Source: DASRAP01 sp964503275
GTDB taxonomy: Bacteria; Gemmatimonadota; Gemmatimonadetes; Gemmatimonadales; Gemmatimonadaceae
Direction of reading: 5' to 3'
Assembly (NCBI GenBank): GCA_964503275.1
Contig: CAZCZO010000003.1
Location: 124,001 to 188,000 of the forward strand
DNA length: 64,000 nt
Below the pieces are notes generated by a model. It saw only the letters and a list, made by a program, of their open reading frames with translations, ran no database searches and was not told the DNA's origin. Both the position numbers and the translations under genes were made by a program. This document shows, piece by piece, positions 49,164 to 58,490 of this stretch; the stretch's first letter is position 1, and each line of letters opens with the position of its first letter.

Positions 49164-51350
49164 GTGCGTCCCATCGTCTTCGCTCTGTCGGCCGCCGCGC
49201 CGCTGCTGTTCCCGTTGACCGCGCCCCGCGCGCAGGTCGCGCCACCCCGGTGTCCGACGCCGGTGGACTGTCCGATCGCCCGTCCGCGACCGCTGCCGGC
49301 CCCCATGCAGCACATCGAGCGCACATATAGCGATGTGCGAGTGACCTTGGAGGGCAACACCCTGCGCTATGTGCTCACCGAGCGCTTCCGCAATCGCGGG
49401 ACAGGGATCGGTGAGGCCGACTACCTGCTGCCGTTGCCGCGCGGTGCGGCCTTCGAGGCACTGGCCCTGACCATCGACGGGGAGCCGGTCACGGGTCAGA
49501 CCCTCGACGCGGCACAGGCGCGCGGGATCTACGAGAAGATCGTGCGTGAGGTGCGCGATCCCGCGTTGGTGGAGTGGATGGACCACGACCTGTTCCGTAC
49601 GCGCATCTTCCCGATCGCGCCGGGGGAGGAGCGCACGGTGGAGGTCCGGTTCGCGGTGGTCGCACGGCGTGAGGGCACCGCGCTGCGCATCGAGCATCTC
49701 GCGGGCGGTCGCAGCGCGGGCTCGGTCCAGGCGGTGGCGCCGCCCTCGTTCACGCTGTCCATCCCTGACCCTGCACGCTACGGAACGGCGTACTCGCCGA
49801 CCCATCAACTGACGGTGCAGGAGCGCAATGGACGTCGCGAGGTCACGGTGCGTGGCGATGCGAGTCGCCTCACGCTGTTGCTGCCGGTGCGCAGCAGTGA
49901 CCACGCGGTCCTGACGCCCCTGATCCACGCGCCCACGGCAGACGACGCGTTCCTGCTCCTGACCATCTCGCCGCCGGCGAGCCGGACGCGCGCGCTGCCA
50001 CGCGACGTGACGCTGGTGCTCGATGTGTCCGGTTCGATGGCCGGCACGAAGTTGGCGCAGGCCAAGGCGGCGGGGCGTGCGGTGCTCGCCACGCTGTCTC
50101 CGCTCGATCGGGTGCGCCTGATCGCGTTCTCCAGCGACGTGCAGCAGTATCGCCGTGACTGGCAGTCGGCGACCGGGGCGACGATCGCCGCCGCGGAGCG
50201 CTGGTTGGATGCACTCGCCGCGGTGGGCGGTACGAACATCGAGGCGGCGCTGCAGAGCGCGTTGGAGGCGCCGGTGCCCGCCTCGCGGCTCGGGGTCGTG
50301 CTGTTCCTCACCGACGGCGCGGCGACGGTCGGGGAGCGCGACGCCACCGCACTGGCACGACTGGCCGCGGCGGAGCGCGGCGCACATCGCGTCTTCACCT
50401 TCGGGGTCGGGGCCGACGTGCAGGCAGCCATGCTCGAGCGTATCGCGATCGAGGGGCGCGGCACCGCGCAGTTCGTGCAGCCCAACGAGGACGTCGAGCA
50501 TGTCGTGGCCGTGGTGGCGCAGCGCTTGACGGCCCCGGTGGTCACCGACCTGCGCGTGCGCGGCGATGGCCTCACGTTGCGGCAGATGATGCCCGCTGCC
50601 GGGGTCGATGTCTTCGCCGGGCAGGACGTCGTCGTGCTGGCGCGGGTGCAGGGCCGAGGGGCGGGCCGCATCGTGGTGGAGGGGGACACACCAGCAGGTC
50701 CGGTGCGGTGGACGCAGGCGGTCCACGTGCCGACCCGGTCGCGAGACCATGCCTATGTCGCCAAGCTCTGGGCGGTCCAGCGGGTGGGCTGGCTGAGCGC
50801 TGAACGCCGTCGAGCGGGCGCATCGCCCGAACTGGACGACGAGCTCCGGACGCTCGGCACCACGTACGGCATTCCGACGGAGCTGTCGTCGTACCTCGTG
50901 TTGGAACCGGGCATGACCCTGCCATCGACAGCAGCGGCGGACTTCGGTGGCCGCGGCGCCGCGGGCGGCCAGGTGCAGGCGCGCGAGTTCGCGGCGGCCA
51001 AGGCAGCCTCGGCGCAGCGTGCGACGACCACGCTTGCGGAGGCCGCGCCTCCGTCGGCCGCGGGCGACCGTGCGGCGGTACGCGTCGTCGGGAACCGGAC
51101 TTTCACGCTGCGCGATGGCGTGTGGACCGACGGTCTCGTGCGTGAGCGCGATGCGGTCCGGCGCGTCCGCGTCGCGCCGTACTCGGCCGCCTACTTCGCG
51201 CTGCTCGCGGCCATCCCGGATCTGGGCCCGGTGTTCGCGCTGGGCGATGCCGTGACGGTCGCCGGGCGTTCGGTCGTCCTCGTGGTGGAGGCTGGGGGCG
51301 TGCTCCAGCTCGACGCCGCGGCCGTGGCCGCCGCGGTCCGCGATTGGTGA
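49164..51350 (+). CDS. VIT and von Willebrand factor A domain exported protein
   Basis: 728 residues from GTG after GGAG. Signal peptide VRPIVFALSAAAPLLFPLTAPRAQ. The VIT domain (TYSDVRVTLEGNTLRYVLTERFRNRG ... YLLPLPRGAAFEALALTIDGE ... ARGIYEKIVREVRDPALVEW) spans residues about 55-190. The VWA domain begins at VTLVLDVSGSMAGTKLAQAKAA with the MIDAS DxSxS near residue 288. The C-terminus carries a short glycine-rich segment DFGGRGAAGG near residue 593 and then a beta-rich end. The next two genes are an ECF sigma and its anti-sigma partner, which share the same segment. It probably acts on the cell surface or in the periplasm. Confidence 0.9.
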   Translation: MRPIVFALSAAAPLLFPLTAPRAQVAPPRCPTPVDCPIARPRPLPAPMQHIERTYSDVRVTLEGNTLRYVLTERFRNRGTGIGEADYLLPLPRGAAFEALALTIDGEPVTGQTLDAAQARGIYEKIVREVRDPALVEWMDHDLFRTRIFPIAPGEERTVEVRFAVVARREGTALRIEHLAGGRSAGSVQAVAPPSFTLSIPDPARYGTAYSPTHQLTVQERNGRREVTVRGDASRLTLLLPVRSSDHAVLTPLIHAPTADDAFLLLTISPPASRTRALPRDVTLVLDVSGSMAGTKLAQAKAAGRAVLATLSPLDRVRLIAFSSDVQQYRRDWQSATGATIAAAERWLDALAAVGGTNIEAALQSALEAPVPASRLGVVLFLTDGAATVGERDATALARLAAAERGAHRVFTFGVGADVQAAMLERIAIEGRGTAQFVQPNEDVEHVVAVVAQRLTAPVVTDLRVRGDGLTLRQMMPAAGVDVFAGQDVVVLARVQGRGAGRIVVEGDTPAGPVRWTQAVHVPTRSRDHAYVAKLWAVQRVGWLSAERRRAGASPELDDELRTLGTTYGIPTELSSYLVLEPGMTLPSTAAADFGGRGAAGGQVQAREFAAAKAASAQRATTTLAEAAPPSAAGDRAAVRVVGNRTFTLRDGVWTDGLVRERDAVRRVRVAPYSAAYFALLAAIPDLGPVFALGDAVTVAGRSVVLVVEAGGVLQLDAAAVAAAVRDW

Positions 51351-51354
51351 GGGC

Positions 51355-51864
51355 ATGGACGAGACGGAGCGACTGTTCCGCACGTATCACGAGGGACTCG
51401 TGCGATACCTCACGAGACGGCTCGGCGATCGGGATTGGGCTGACGAAGTCGCGCAGGAGGTGTTCCTGCGCGCACTTCGTGCCGGCCCGACCAGCAACGA
51501 GCGGAGCTGGCTGTACGCCGTCGCGACGAATCTCGTGCGGGACCAAGCGCGGACGGAGAGTCGACGCCGTCGGCACTTGGAGTTGCTTGCCGCCGAGGCG
51601 CGCGAGGCCCGTGCGCCCGCAGCGGACGAGGCACAACTGCGCGCCGAGGCCAGAGCGCAGGCCCGTGTGGCGCTGGAGGTGCTCGGCGAGCGGGATCGCG
51701 AGGCGCTCCTGATGCGCGAGGAAGGGTTGGATTACACGGAGATCGCCGCGGCGTTGTCGATCAGTGTCGGCTCGGTCGGCACCACGTTGGCACGCGCTCG
51801 TCGGCGCTTGGTCGAGGCACACGAGGAACTGGTGGCCCGGGGAGGGACTCGCCATGCCGGTTGA
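51355..51864 (+). CDS. ECF-type RNA polymerase sigma factor
   Basis: 169 residues. Region 2: ETERLFRTYHEGLVRYLTRRLGDRDWADEVAQEVFLRALRAG and RSWLYAVATNLVRDQARTESRRRRHLE. Region 4: VLGERDREALLMREEGLDYTEIAAALSISVGSVGTTLARARRRLVEAH. It starts 4 bases after the VIT/VWA gene and overlaps the anti-sigma gene by 11 bases, forming a three-gene operon. Confidence 0.92.
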   Translation: MDETERLFRTYHEGLVRYLTRRLGDRDWADEVAQEVFLRALRAGPTSNERSWLYAVATNLVRDQARTESRRRRHLELLAAEAREARAPAADEAQLRAEARAQARVALEVLGERDREALLMREEGLDYTEIAAALSISVGSVGTTLARARRRLVEAHEELVARGGTRHAG

Positions 51865-52840
51865 CGAAGGACTGCTGCACGCTTGGCTCGATGGCCAACT
51901 GGGGCCCGAGGACGCGGCGCGCGTGGAGGCGCTCGTGGCGAGCGATGACGCGTGGGCCGCGGCCGCCGCCGAAGCGCGTGGACTGCTGGCGGCCTCGTCG
52001 CGCATCCTCGGCGCGCTCGATGACACGCCGTCGGCGCGGCACGCGGTCGCGGTGCCGCGGATGACGGCGCGGGGGCTTGGCGGGGTCGGCCTGGGTGGTC
52101 GACGGATCGCGCCGTGGTGGCGCGCGGCGGCTGGGCTGGTGCTGGCCGTCGGCCTTGGGGCGGTGGTGTGGGAGTCGCGCCAAGGGGAGTGGGGCGATCC
52201 CCAGGTCCCGCCAGCAACCGAGGCCGCGCGCGTCGGCGACTCGGTCCCGCCACCGTCGATCGTGCCCGCACCGGGGTCACCGACCACCGCCACCAGCGCG
52301 GTGACCGAGGCCGCCGTGCCACCGGCCGCTGATCGTGCGCTCGAAGCGCGCATCGCCGCCCGCCGCGTCGCTGAGCAGACGGTGGACACGCGTGCGAGCG
52401 CCGAGGCGATGGCCAAAGTGACGCCGCCGATCGCCGAGCAGCAGGCGGTCGCACAGCGTGCCGCACCACCGACGGCGCCACCGGTCGCGGACTTCGGTGG
52501 TCGCGGCGTCGCAGGTGGCACGGTCGCGGGCGTCAGCGGGGGACGCGGTGTCGCGCCGGCCGCAGCACTGGCGTTGACGGCAGCGCCGTCAGCGCGGGAG
52601 CAGTGCGTTGCCCCCATCGACTCGATGGGGGTGATCGATACGACCCAGCGCGCTCGGCTGACCTCGCTGGAATCGCGTGCCGATTCGACGGTGCGTGCCG
52701 AATGGGTCGAGCGCGCCGGGCGTGCCGTGCTGGAGGGGCGACTGATCGGCGATACGCTTCGCGGCGCGGTGCGCATCTCAGCGGGCGACATCCGTTTGCC
52801 GATGCAGCCGCGGGTGCTGTTGCGCGTGCCCTGCGGGTGA
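51854..52840 (+). CDS. Membrane anti-sigma factor-like protein
   Basis: 328 residues. The short cytosolic N-terminus (MPVDEGLLHAWLDGQLGPEDAARVEALVASDD) is the anti-sigma helical start without a zinc motif. A membrane helix lies near residues 88-106 (WWRAAAGLVLAVGLGAVVW). The outside portion is low-complexity (Pro/Ala/Thr), followed by DFGGRGVAGG near residue 212 and a C-terminal domain (REQCVAPIDSMGVIDTTQRARLTSLESRADSTVRAEWVERAGRAVLEGRLIGDTLRGAVRI). The glycine motif is shared with the VIT/VWA protein, encoded 3 kb upstream on the same strand. The overlap with the sigma gene indicates coupled synthesis. Confidence 0.75.
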   Translation: MPVDEGLLHAWLDGQLGPEDAARVEALVASDDAWAAAAAEARGLLAASSRILGALDDTPSARHAVAVPRMTARGLGGVGLGGRRIAPWWRAAAGLVLAVGLGAVVWESRQGEWGDPQVPPATEAARVGDSVPPPSIVPAPGSPTTATSAVTEAAVPPAADRALEARIAARRVAEQTVDTRASAEAMAKVTPPIAEQQAVAQRAAPPTAPPVADFGGRGVAGGTVAGVSGGRGVAPAAALALTAAPSAREQCVAPIDSMGVIDTTQRARLTSLESRADSTVRAEWVERAGRAVLEGRLIGDTLRGAVRISAGDIRLPMQPRVLLRVPCG

Positions 52841-52912
52841 CCCCGCGGCGGTCGTCCGCCCGCGGGCCCATCGTGCTGGCGGGGGCGGCGATGGCCGGGC
52901 AGATTGCACCAG

Positions 52913-53644
52913 ATGGATCGTCGCAGCTTCCTCGCGCGCGTCGCCGCGGTGTCTGCCGGGCTGACCGCGCGGCCCGCGCATGCCGCAGCGCATGCTCCGT
53001 TGCCACCGTTGCCACCGTTGCGCGCGAACGAGTTCGTCTTCGCGCGCCTGCGCTATGACTCGGGCGATTGGGACTACAATCCCAAGGTCTGTGCCAATGT
53101 GCTCGACGCCGTGGTGCAGTACACGACGATCCCTGTGCATCAACAAGAGGTCGTGATCACCGCCGATTCGGACGAGCTATTGGCGTTCCCGTTCCTGTTC
53201 ATGACGGGGCACAAGCTGGTGCGCTTCTCGTCGGCGGAACGCGCCGGCCTCGTGCGTTTCGTCGAGGAGGGGGGCTTCCTGTTCTCGGATGACTGCAACC
53301 ACGATATCAACGGTCTCTATGCGACATCGTTCGAGGCCGAGATGCGACGGGCGTTCCCGGGCCCGGCGGGTGCGATGCCCCGCCTGCCCAACAGTCATCC
53401 GCTGTACTCCTGCTTCTTCCGCTACCCCGAGGGTCCGCCGCAGACCTCACACGAGCTGAACGGCTGGGGCGACGACATGGTCCACGACTACCTGCGCGGC
53501 GTGGACCATCGTGGTCGCCTTGGGGTCTGCTATTCCAACAAAGACTACGGCTGCGAGTGGGACTACGACTGGCGGAACAAGCGCTTCCGGGCGCGCGACA
53601 ACACGCAGTTCGCGGTGAACCTGGTGGTGTACGCGATGACCTGA
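52913..53644 (+). CDS. DUF4159-domain protein with Tat signal
   Basis: 243 residues. MDRRSFLARVAAVSAGLTARPAHAAA is a Tat signal (RRSFL). The DUF4159 domain follows: ANEFVFARLRYDSGDWDYNPKVCANVLDAVVQYTTIPV, then FPFLFMTGHKLVRFSSAERAGLVRFVEEGGFLFSDDCNHDI, LPNSHPLYSCFFRYPEGPPQTSHELNGWGDD and GVCYSNKDYGCEWDYDWRN. The fold resembles glutamine amidotransferase-like domains, and its role is unknown. It is 72 bases downstream of the anti-sigma gene and convergent with TldD. Confidence 0.88.
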   Translation: MDRRSFLARVAAVSAGLTARPAHAAAHAPLPPLPPLRANEFVFARLRYDSGDWDYNPKVCANVLDAVVQYTTIPVHQQEVVITADSDELLAFPFLFMTGHKLVRFSSAERAGLVRFVEEGGFLFSDDCNHDINGLYATSFEAEMRRAFPGPAGAMPRLPNSHPLYSCFFRYPEGPPQTSHELNGWGDDMVHDYLRGVDHRGRLGVCYSNKDYGCEWDYDWRNKRFRARDNTQFAVNLVVYAMT

Positions 53645-53671
53645 GCGCGTGTCGCGTCGTCGATGCGCAGG

Positions 53672-55363
53672 TCACCCGTCGAACGCAGCGCCGACCATGA
53701 TGTTGCGGAACAGCATCCACGGCGAGCCATGCGAGATGGAGTTGGTCTGCGTGGGTTGTCCCTTGGCATCGCCACCCGTCCCGAACATGCGCCACTGCTC
53801 CTTGCCGCTCACCGCATCGAGATTGGCGAAGAAGTCGGTGGTGATGGCGTTGTAGGTCACGTCGGTGACCTGCCGCGTGATCTTGCCGTTCTTGATCTCC
53901 CAGAACACGTGGCCGCCGAACTGGCCGTTGTAGCGCTGCTGATCGATGGAGTAGGACCCGCGCCCGTCGATCATGACGCCATCCTTGACGTCGGCGATCA
54001 TCTCCTCCTTGGTCGGTGAGCCGCTGGGGCCGGCATCGACATGCACGTTGGGCATCCGCAGGAACGGGTAGTCCCGCCAGGTCGTGCCGAACGTGCATCC
54101 GCGGCTGAAATCCTCACCGATGAAGTGCGCCGTCTCGCGGTTCGACTGCAACCCGACGAGCACGCCGTCGCGGATCAGTGGCCACTCCATCGTCTTCACA
54201 CCGTCGTCGTCGTAGCCGACGGTGCCCAGCCCGCGACTGGTCTTGTCGCAGGTGACGTTGAGGTGCTTGGAGCCGAACTTGAGCTTGCCGATGTCGGCCA
54301 CCTTCACGAACGAGGTCCCGGCGTAATTGGCTTCGTAGCCCACCACGCGGTCCAGCTCCGTGGGATGCGCGATGATCTCGTGGATCGTGAGCATCATGTG
54401 GGCGGGCGAGAGCACGAGATCGCGCAGGCCCGCGGAGCCGAGCGGCTTGGCGGTGCACATCTGCACGGCGTCCTCCGCGGCCTGCTCGCAGTCCTGCAGC
54501 AGCTCCGACTCCTCCGCGATCTCCCAGCCGCCCATGCCGGCCGGCGCCGGGTAGTTGCGCGTGCGGGTGACGCCATCGACGCGGGCCGTCACGGAGAGCT
54601 GCGGCGTGGTCGAGATCAGCTCCTGCTCGATATAACTGCCCTCGCTCGAGGCGAAGTAACGCCACTCGTACCCGTGGGTGCAGCTCGCGCTCACGGCGGT
54701 CACGCCCGTGACCTTGCTCGCGCGGTCGACGATGGCTTGGGCCCAGTTCTGCTTGTCCGTCTCCGAGACCGATAGCGGATGCTTCGTCATCGGCGTGACG
54801 TAGTTCGCGACCGCGGGTGGCACGTGCGCCAACTTCATGTCCATCTTCTTGGCGATCGCCGAGGCCTTGGCGACCTCCGTGGCCACGCGCGTGATGCGCA
54901 CCAGCTCCTCGGCGGTGACGATGGGGCTCGAGGCGAAGCCCCACACGCCGCTGTGGATCACGCGGACGCCGAACCCGGCGGCGCGGCGCTCATCGTCGGT
55001 GGGGATCGCGTCGCGCGCGCCGCCGCCCCCGCCGAACCCGCCGCCCCCGAACCCACCGCCGCCGCCACCACCACCCCGTCCCCCGCCGCCTCGGCCTCCG
55101 CCCCCGCCGCCCCCGCCGCCGACCGAGAACTGCGCGTTCGCGCCGCGCAGGGTCATGTTCATCGTGAAGCGGACGTCGGCATAGCTGCAGCCGTTGCGCT
55201 TCGCTTCGGCGAGCACGATGTCGGCGAGGCCCTTGAACTTCGACTCGAGGGCGCGGCCGGTCGGCGACGTCGCGATCAGGTCGGCGACGATGTCACCGGA
55301 GGTGAAGGCGAGGGTCGCGGCGGCGGCAGAGCCTTTGAGAAAATCTCGGCGTGTCGGCTTCAT
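53672..55363 (-). CDS. TldD-family metalloprotease with Tat signal and poly-Gly insert
   Basis: 563 residues. MKPTRRDFLKGSAAAATLAF is a Tat signal. The N-terminal domain contains an unusual Gly-rich insert at residues 81-116 (runs of Gly broken by Arg and Phe). The C-terminal catalytic domain has the HExxxH zinc motif as HEIIAH near residue 327, followed by PTELDRVVGYEANYAG and ends GRGSYSIDQQRYNGQFGGHVFWEIKNGKI. TldD/TldE pairs degrade unfolded peptides and process microcin-like peptides. It is 9 bases downstream of its partner gene. The Tat signal predicts export, unlike the cytoplasmic E. coli protein. Confidence 0.92.
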   Translation of the reverse strand: MKPTRRDFLKGSAAAATLAFTSGDIVADLIATSPTGRALESKFKGLADIVLAEAKRNGCSYADVRFTMNMTLRGANAQFSVGGGGGGGGGRGGGGRGGGGGGGGFGGGGFGGGGGARDAIPTDDERRAAGFGVRVIHSGVWGFASSPIVTAEELVRITRVATEVAKASAIAKKMDMKLAHVPPAVANYVTPMTKHPLSVSETDKQNWAQAIVDRASKVTGVTAVSASCTHGYEWRYFASSEGSYIEQELISTTPQLSVTARVDGVTRTRNYPAPAGMGGWEIAEESELLQDCEQAAEDAVQMCTAKPLGSAGLRDLVLSPAHMMLTIHEIIAHPTELDRVVGYEANYAGTSFVKVADIGKLKFGSKHLNVTCDKTSRGLGTVGYDDDGVKTMEWPLIRDGVLVGLQSNRETAHFIGEDFSRGCTFGTTWRDYPFLRMPNVHVDAGPSGSPTKEEMIADVKDGVMIDGRGSYSIDQQRYNGQFGGHVFWEIKNGKITRQVTDVTYNAITTDFFANLDAVSGKEQWRMFGTGGDAKGQPTQTNSISHGSPWMLFRNIMVGAAFDG

Positions 55364-55372
55364 CGGTATGCC

Positions 55373-56707
55373 TCAGAGAGCGGGAGAGACGGAGGTCATG
55401 TAGAACTCTTCCATGCGGACCGGTGGGATCAGCGCCGTGCCTGACCCGTCGTAGGACTCGCCCATGTGCATCGGCACGGGCTTGCCGACCAGCGAGAGGT
55501 TGTTGTAGCCGACGATCGGACTCATGTTCCAGCGGAAGTTCTGGACCGGGCCCACGATCTCGCCGTTCTCGATCAAGAAGAGCCCGTCGCGGGTCATCCC
55601 GGTGTTGAGCAAGGGCTGGCCTTCCGACGGCACCCCGCGGATGTACCAGAAGAACGTGACGAGCAGGCCGCGGCGCGTCTGCTTGATCATCTCCTCGACC
55701 GAGAGCTGCGAGCCGTCCATGACCAGCGACATGTTCGTCGTCGCGCCCTGATTGGGCCCGAAGGACGCCAGCTTGCCCTTGTCCACCCACGTCACCGACG
55801 ACGCCGGCGTGAAGTTCGGCATGATGCTGCTTTGGCGCAGCACCGGGTTCCCGATGTCGCTGCGAAGGCTGAAGGACTCCGAGAACAGCTGATCGCCCAC
55901 CTTGCGGTTGGCCATGAAGCCGCCCTGCGTCTGCAAGCCGGCCGCGCCGCCCCCTCCGCCACCGCCGCCGCCGCCGCCGAAGATGCCCGTGAGCAGCGAG
56001 AGGAAACGCGCATTCGCGCGGGGCTCCAGGATCACCGTGTACCGACCAGGTTCGATGGCGCGCGCGTTGCGGCTCATCAGGGCCTTGTTCGCGGCGACTT
56101 CCGTCAGCGCGACGGGATCGAGCTGCCCGATGTCCTTGAGCCCGGTCGTCCCGGCCCACCCCGAGCCGCTGCCGTCGGGCATCCGGCAGGTCAGGATGAA
56201 GCCCGTCTCGGCGTTGCGATAGTACGCGAACAAACCTTTGCTGTTCGCGGTGCAATTGGTCTGGTCAGTCTTGGGGATGTAGCCCGCCCCGACCACGCCT
56301 TTGCGCTCGCAGAGATCCAGTGAGGCCTTGACCATCCGCGCGCGCTCGCCCGGCCCGTAGTCGAAGACGTTCGCGGCCGCCTCGGGGACCGGGACATACT
56401 GCTGCGGGCCGAGCAATTCGGGGAGCGAGAAGTTCTCCGCGGCCTGACGGGCCTCCGCACCGGCGTCGGCCACGAGCGTGCGCAGGCCGTCGTCCGAGAA
56501 GTCCCGCGTCGTGGCGGTGCCGGCCCGATTGCCGAGTCGCAGTGTCAGCGAGAGCTGGCGATCGTACTGGACGAGATTGGTCGTGATCGTCGAGTTCGCC
56601 CAGCGCGTGCCCGAGCGCTCGCCGCCGGTGAGCGTCACCTGCGCGTCGCCGCCCGCCATATCGAGGACTTTATCGACGATCGCTTTCGCTTGATCGCGTG
56701 TGTACAT
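55373..56707 (-). CDS. TldE/PmbA-family partner subunit
   Basis: 444 residues, the non-zinc subunit that pairs with TldD. Motifs include ARQAAENFSLPELLGPQQY near residue 90, TDQTNCTANSKGLFAYYRNAETGF and the C-terminal RDGLFLIENGEIVGPVQNFRWNMSPIVGYNNLSLVG. A run of eleven Gly follows LTGIF near residue 245. No HExxxH is present. The start MYTRDQAKAIVDKVLDMAG carries no signal peptide, whereas the TldD partner has a Tat signal. Transcribed ahead of TldD with a 9-base gap. Confidence 0.9.
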   Translation of the reverse strand: MYTRDQAKAIVDKVLDMAGGDAQVTLTGGERSGTRWANSTITTNLVQYDRQLSLTLRLGNRAGTATTRDFSDDGLRTLVADAGAEARQAAENFSLPELLGPQQYVPVPEAAANVFDYGPGERARMVKASLDLCERKGVVGAGYIPKTDQTNCTANSKGLFAYYRNAETGFILTCRMPDGSGSGWAGTTGLKDIGQLDPVALTEVAANKALMSRNARAIEPGRYTVILEPRANARFLSLLTGIFGGGGGGGGGGGAAGLQTQGGFMANRKVGDQLFSESFSLRSDIGNPVLRQSSIMPNFTPASSVTWVDKGKLASFGPNQGATTNMSLVMDGSQLSVEEMIKQTRRGLLVTFFWYIRGVPSEGQPLLNTGMTRDGLFLIENGEIVGPVQNFRWNMSPIVGYNNLSLVGKPVPMHMGESYDGSGTALIPPVRMEEFYMTSVSPAL

Positions 56708-56816
56708 AGGACTCCAGTGACCTTCGCAAGAGGGTTGTCCGCACTACGGAGCCGGACGGTGGAATGTTGGTGCCATTGCGCGAGCGATCCATCAGAATGT
56801 GCCGCCGCACGCGGCC

Positions 56817-58490
56817 CTACGCGAGTCCGCGGCGGCGTCGCAGCGACCACTCCGCACCGAGCAGCGCCGTGAGCACCACGATCCACCAGGGCCGGCGCAT
56901 CGGATGCCAGCGCGCGCTGCCGTCCCCGGCGGCGTCCATCGCGCGCAGGTGGGTCCCGAGTGCGTCCACCGCGTCGAGGGGCAGCGTCGTGCCCCCCTTC
57001 GCGATGGCCCACGCATGCAGGAGCGTGGTGTCCGCCACTCGGTCGCGGCGGGCATCCGCTCGCACGTGCAGCGGCACCCGCAGTGTGTCGGTCGCCGTGC
57101 GGAGGACGATGTCGGTCAGGCCTGGCGTGATCGGCGCGACGACGCGGATGCTGGCGCGCGGCCCGACGCCGTCGAGCGTGAGGCGCTCGTCATTCAACCG
57201 CAGATCGAGGCCCCCGTCCCGCGGCAGACTCACGACGAGATGGGTCGAGTCGCCCGGCGGCAGCACCGCACGTTCCAGCTCGGCGGCCAGCGCCCCGAGT
57301 GCGGACAGGGCAGCGTCCTCGATGCGCTCCGGCCACAGCACGGCGAAGTCCGAACGGGACGCCTCTCTCGACTGCCAGGCGTCGCGCACGGTACTGATCC
57401 AGAGCGATCCCCGCCCGACGCTGCGCCGCCACACGCCGACGCGTCCGGCACCCGTCATCACAGGCTCGAGTGCGGGGGTCGCCGCGATCGGCGCCACGAT
57501 CCGCGCGCCGCGCAGCCGCCGGCCGCGCTGATCGAGCATCGTCGCGAGGCCCGTCTGCTCTCGCCAACGCTCGATGCCCGAGAGCTCGGCGAGCGCACGC
57601 CCCGCCAGGGAGTCCACGAGCAGCACGACCGCCCCGCCGCGACGCAGGTACTGGCCCAGCGCGCGCACGTCGGCGTCGGGCAGCGCGTCGGGCGCCCCGA
57701 TCACGACCACATCGACCGCGCGGAACGCATCCGCCGCGCTCAGCGAGGCGGGCGCTGCGCCGGCACTGCGCAGCACCGTGGGCGCGGTCGCGACCCGGTG
57801 CGACACGGTGAAGCGGGGATCGTGCTCGAGGGTGCGCCGCACGAACGTGGACATCCACGACGGCCGCGCGTCATGCACGAGGACGCGCCATGGCGTGGAG
57901 CGCACCACGGTGAGCAGATCCCAGGCGGCCGAGTCGTTGGCGCTGCGCGCCGTGACGCGCAACGGCCAGGGACCAGCGGTGGTCGGGAGTGCGACCAGGG
58001 TGGTGTCGAACCAAGCACTGCGGTCCGGAAGAGTCAGCTCGAGCGCATCGAGGGTGACATCGCCGCTGTGCAGGGCCAAGGTCACCTGCGGGGTGACCGC
58101 CCGACTGACCCGACCGCGGACACGCACCACGGCGGCTGTTCCGGCGGCGATGACCGGCGCGAGATCGATCTCGGTGAAGCCGATGGTCGTGGACCGCGCG
58201 GGCGGGGTCAGGACGAGCAGCGGCCCGCGCGTGCCGACCTCATCGGGCGTGGCCGCGCCGACGACCACCGTGGCATCGGTCGTGGCGGTCGGTGTCGAGA
58301 CGATCGAGAACTCCGGAGGGATGGCAGCGTGGACCCGGGCCAATGTGGTGCTGTCGGACAGTGAGCCGGTCACCACCGCGACCTCCTCGATCGACCGCCG
58401 CTCGAGGCTCAGACTCGGGTCCACCACGGCGAGGATCACCAGCAGGACCGCGGAGGCCCGCAGGATGCGCGCGGTCACGCCAGCGGTCAT
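56817..58490 (-). CDS. Membrane protein with amidotransferase-like domain, end of BatA-type cluster
   Basis: 557 residues from ATG, overlapping the upstream stop by 4 bases. An N-terminal helix (ASAVLLVILAVVDPSLSL) is followed by beta-rich regions, a class I glutamine-amidotransferase-like segment (DVVVIGAPDALPDADVRALGQYLRRGGAVVLLVDS) without a visible Cys nucleophile, and a C-terminal helix (WIVVLTALLGAEWSLRRRRG). The same C-terminal pattern ends the BatA-like gene in this cluster, so the two are probably related. Last gene of a co-transcribed run. Likely located in the inner membrane; function unknown. Confidence 0.7.
   Translation of the reverse strand: MTAGVTARILRASAVLLVILAVVDPSLSLERRSIEEVAVVTGSLSDSTTLARVHAAIPPEFSIVSTPTATTDATVVVGAATPDEVGTRGPLLVLTPPARSTTIGFTEIDLAPVIAAGTAAVVRVRGRVSRAVTPQVTLALHSGDVTLDALELTLPDRSAWFDTTLVALPTTAGPWPLRVTARSANDSAAWDLLTVVRSTPWRVLVHDARPSWMSTFVRRTLEHDPRFTVSHRVATAPTVLRSAGAAPASLSAADAFRAVDVVVIGAPDALPDADVRALGQYLRRGGAVVLLVDSLAGRALAELSGIERWREQTGLATMLDQRGRRLRGARIVAPIAATPALEPVMTGAGRVGVWRRSVGRGSLWISTVRDAWQSREASRSDFAVLWPERIEDAALSALGALAAELERAVLPPGDSTHLVVSLPRDGGLDLRLNDERLTLDGVGPRASIRVVAPITPGLTDIVLRTATDTLRVPLHVRADARRDRVADTTLLHAWAIAKGGTTLPLDAVDALGTHLRAMDAAGDGSARWHPMRRPWWIVVLTALLGAEWSLRRRRGLA

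Noticed and set aside
55021..55130. GC-rich repeated tract in TldD as a CRISPR or tandem DNA repeat
   Set aside because: It is codon-level repetition for Gly within a coding frame, with no regular spacer.
53672..56707. Poly-glycine tracts as possible frameshift errors
   Set aside because: The frame is maintained on both sides of each tract and the flanking domains are intact, so these are real low-complexity inserts, although a sequencing error in repeat length cannot be excluded.
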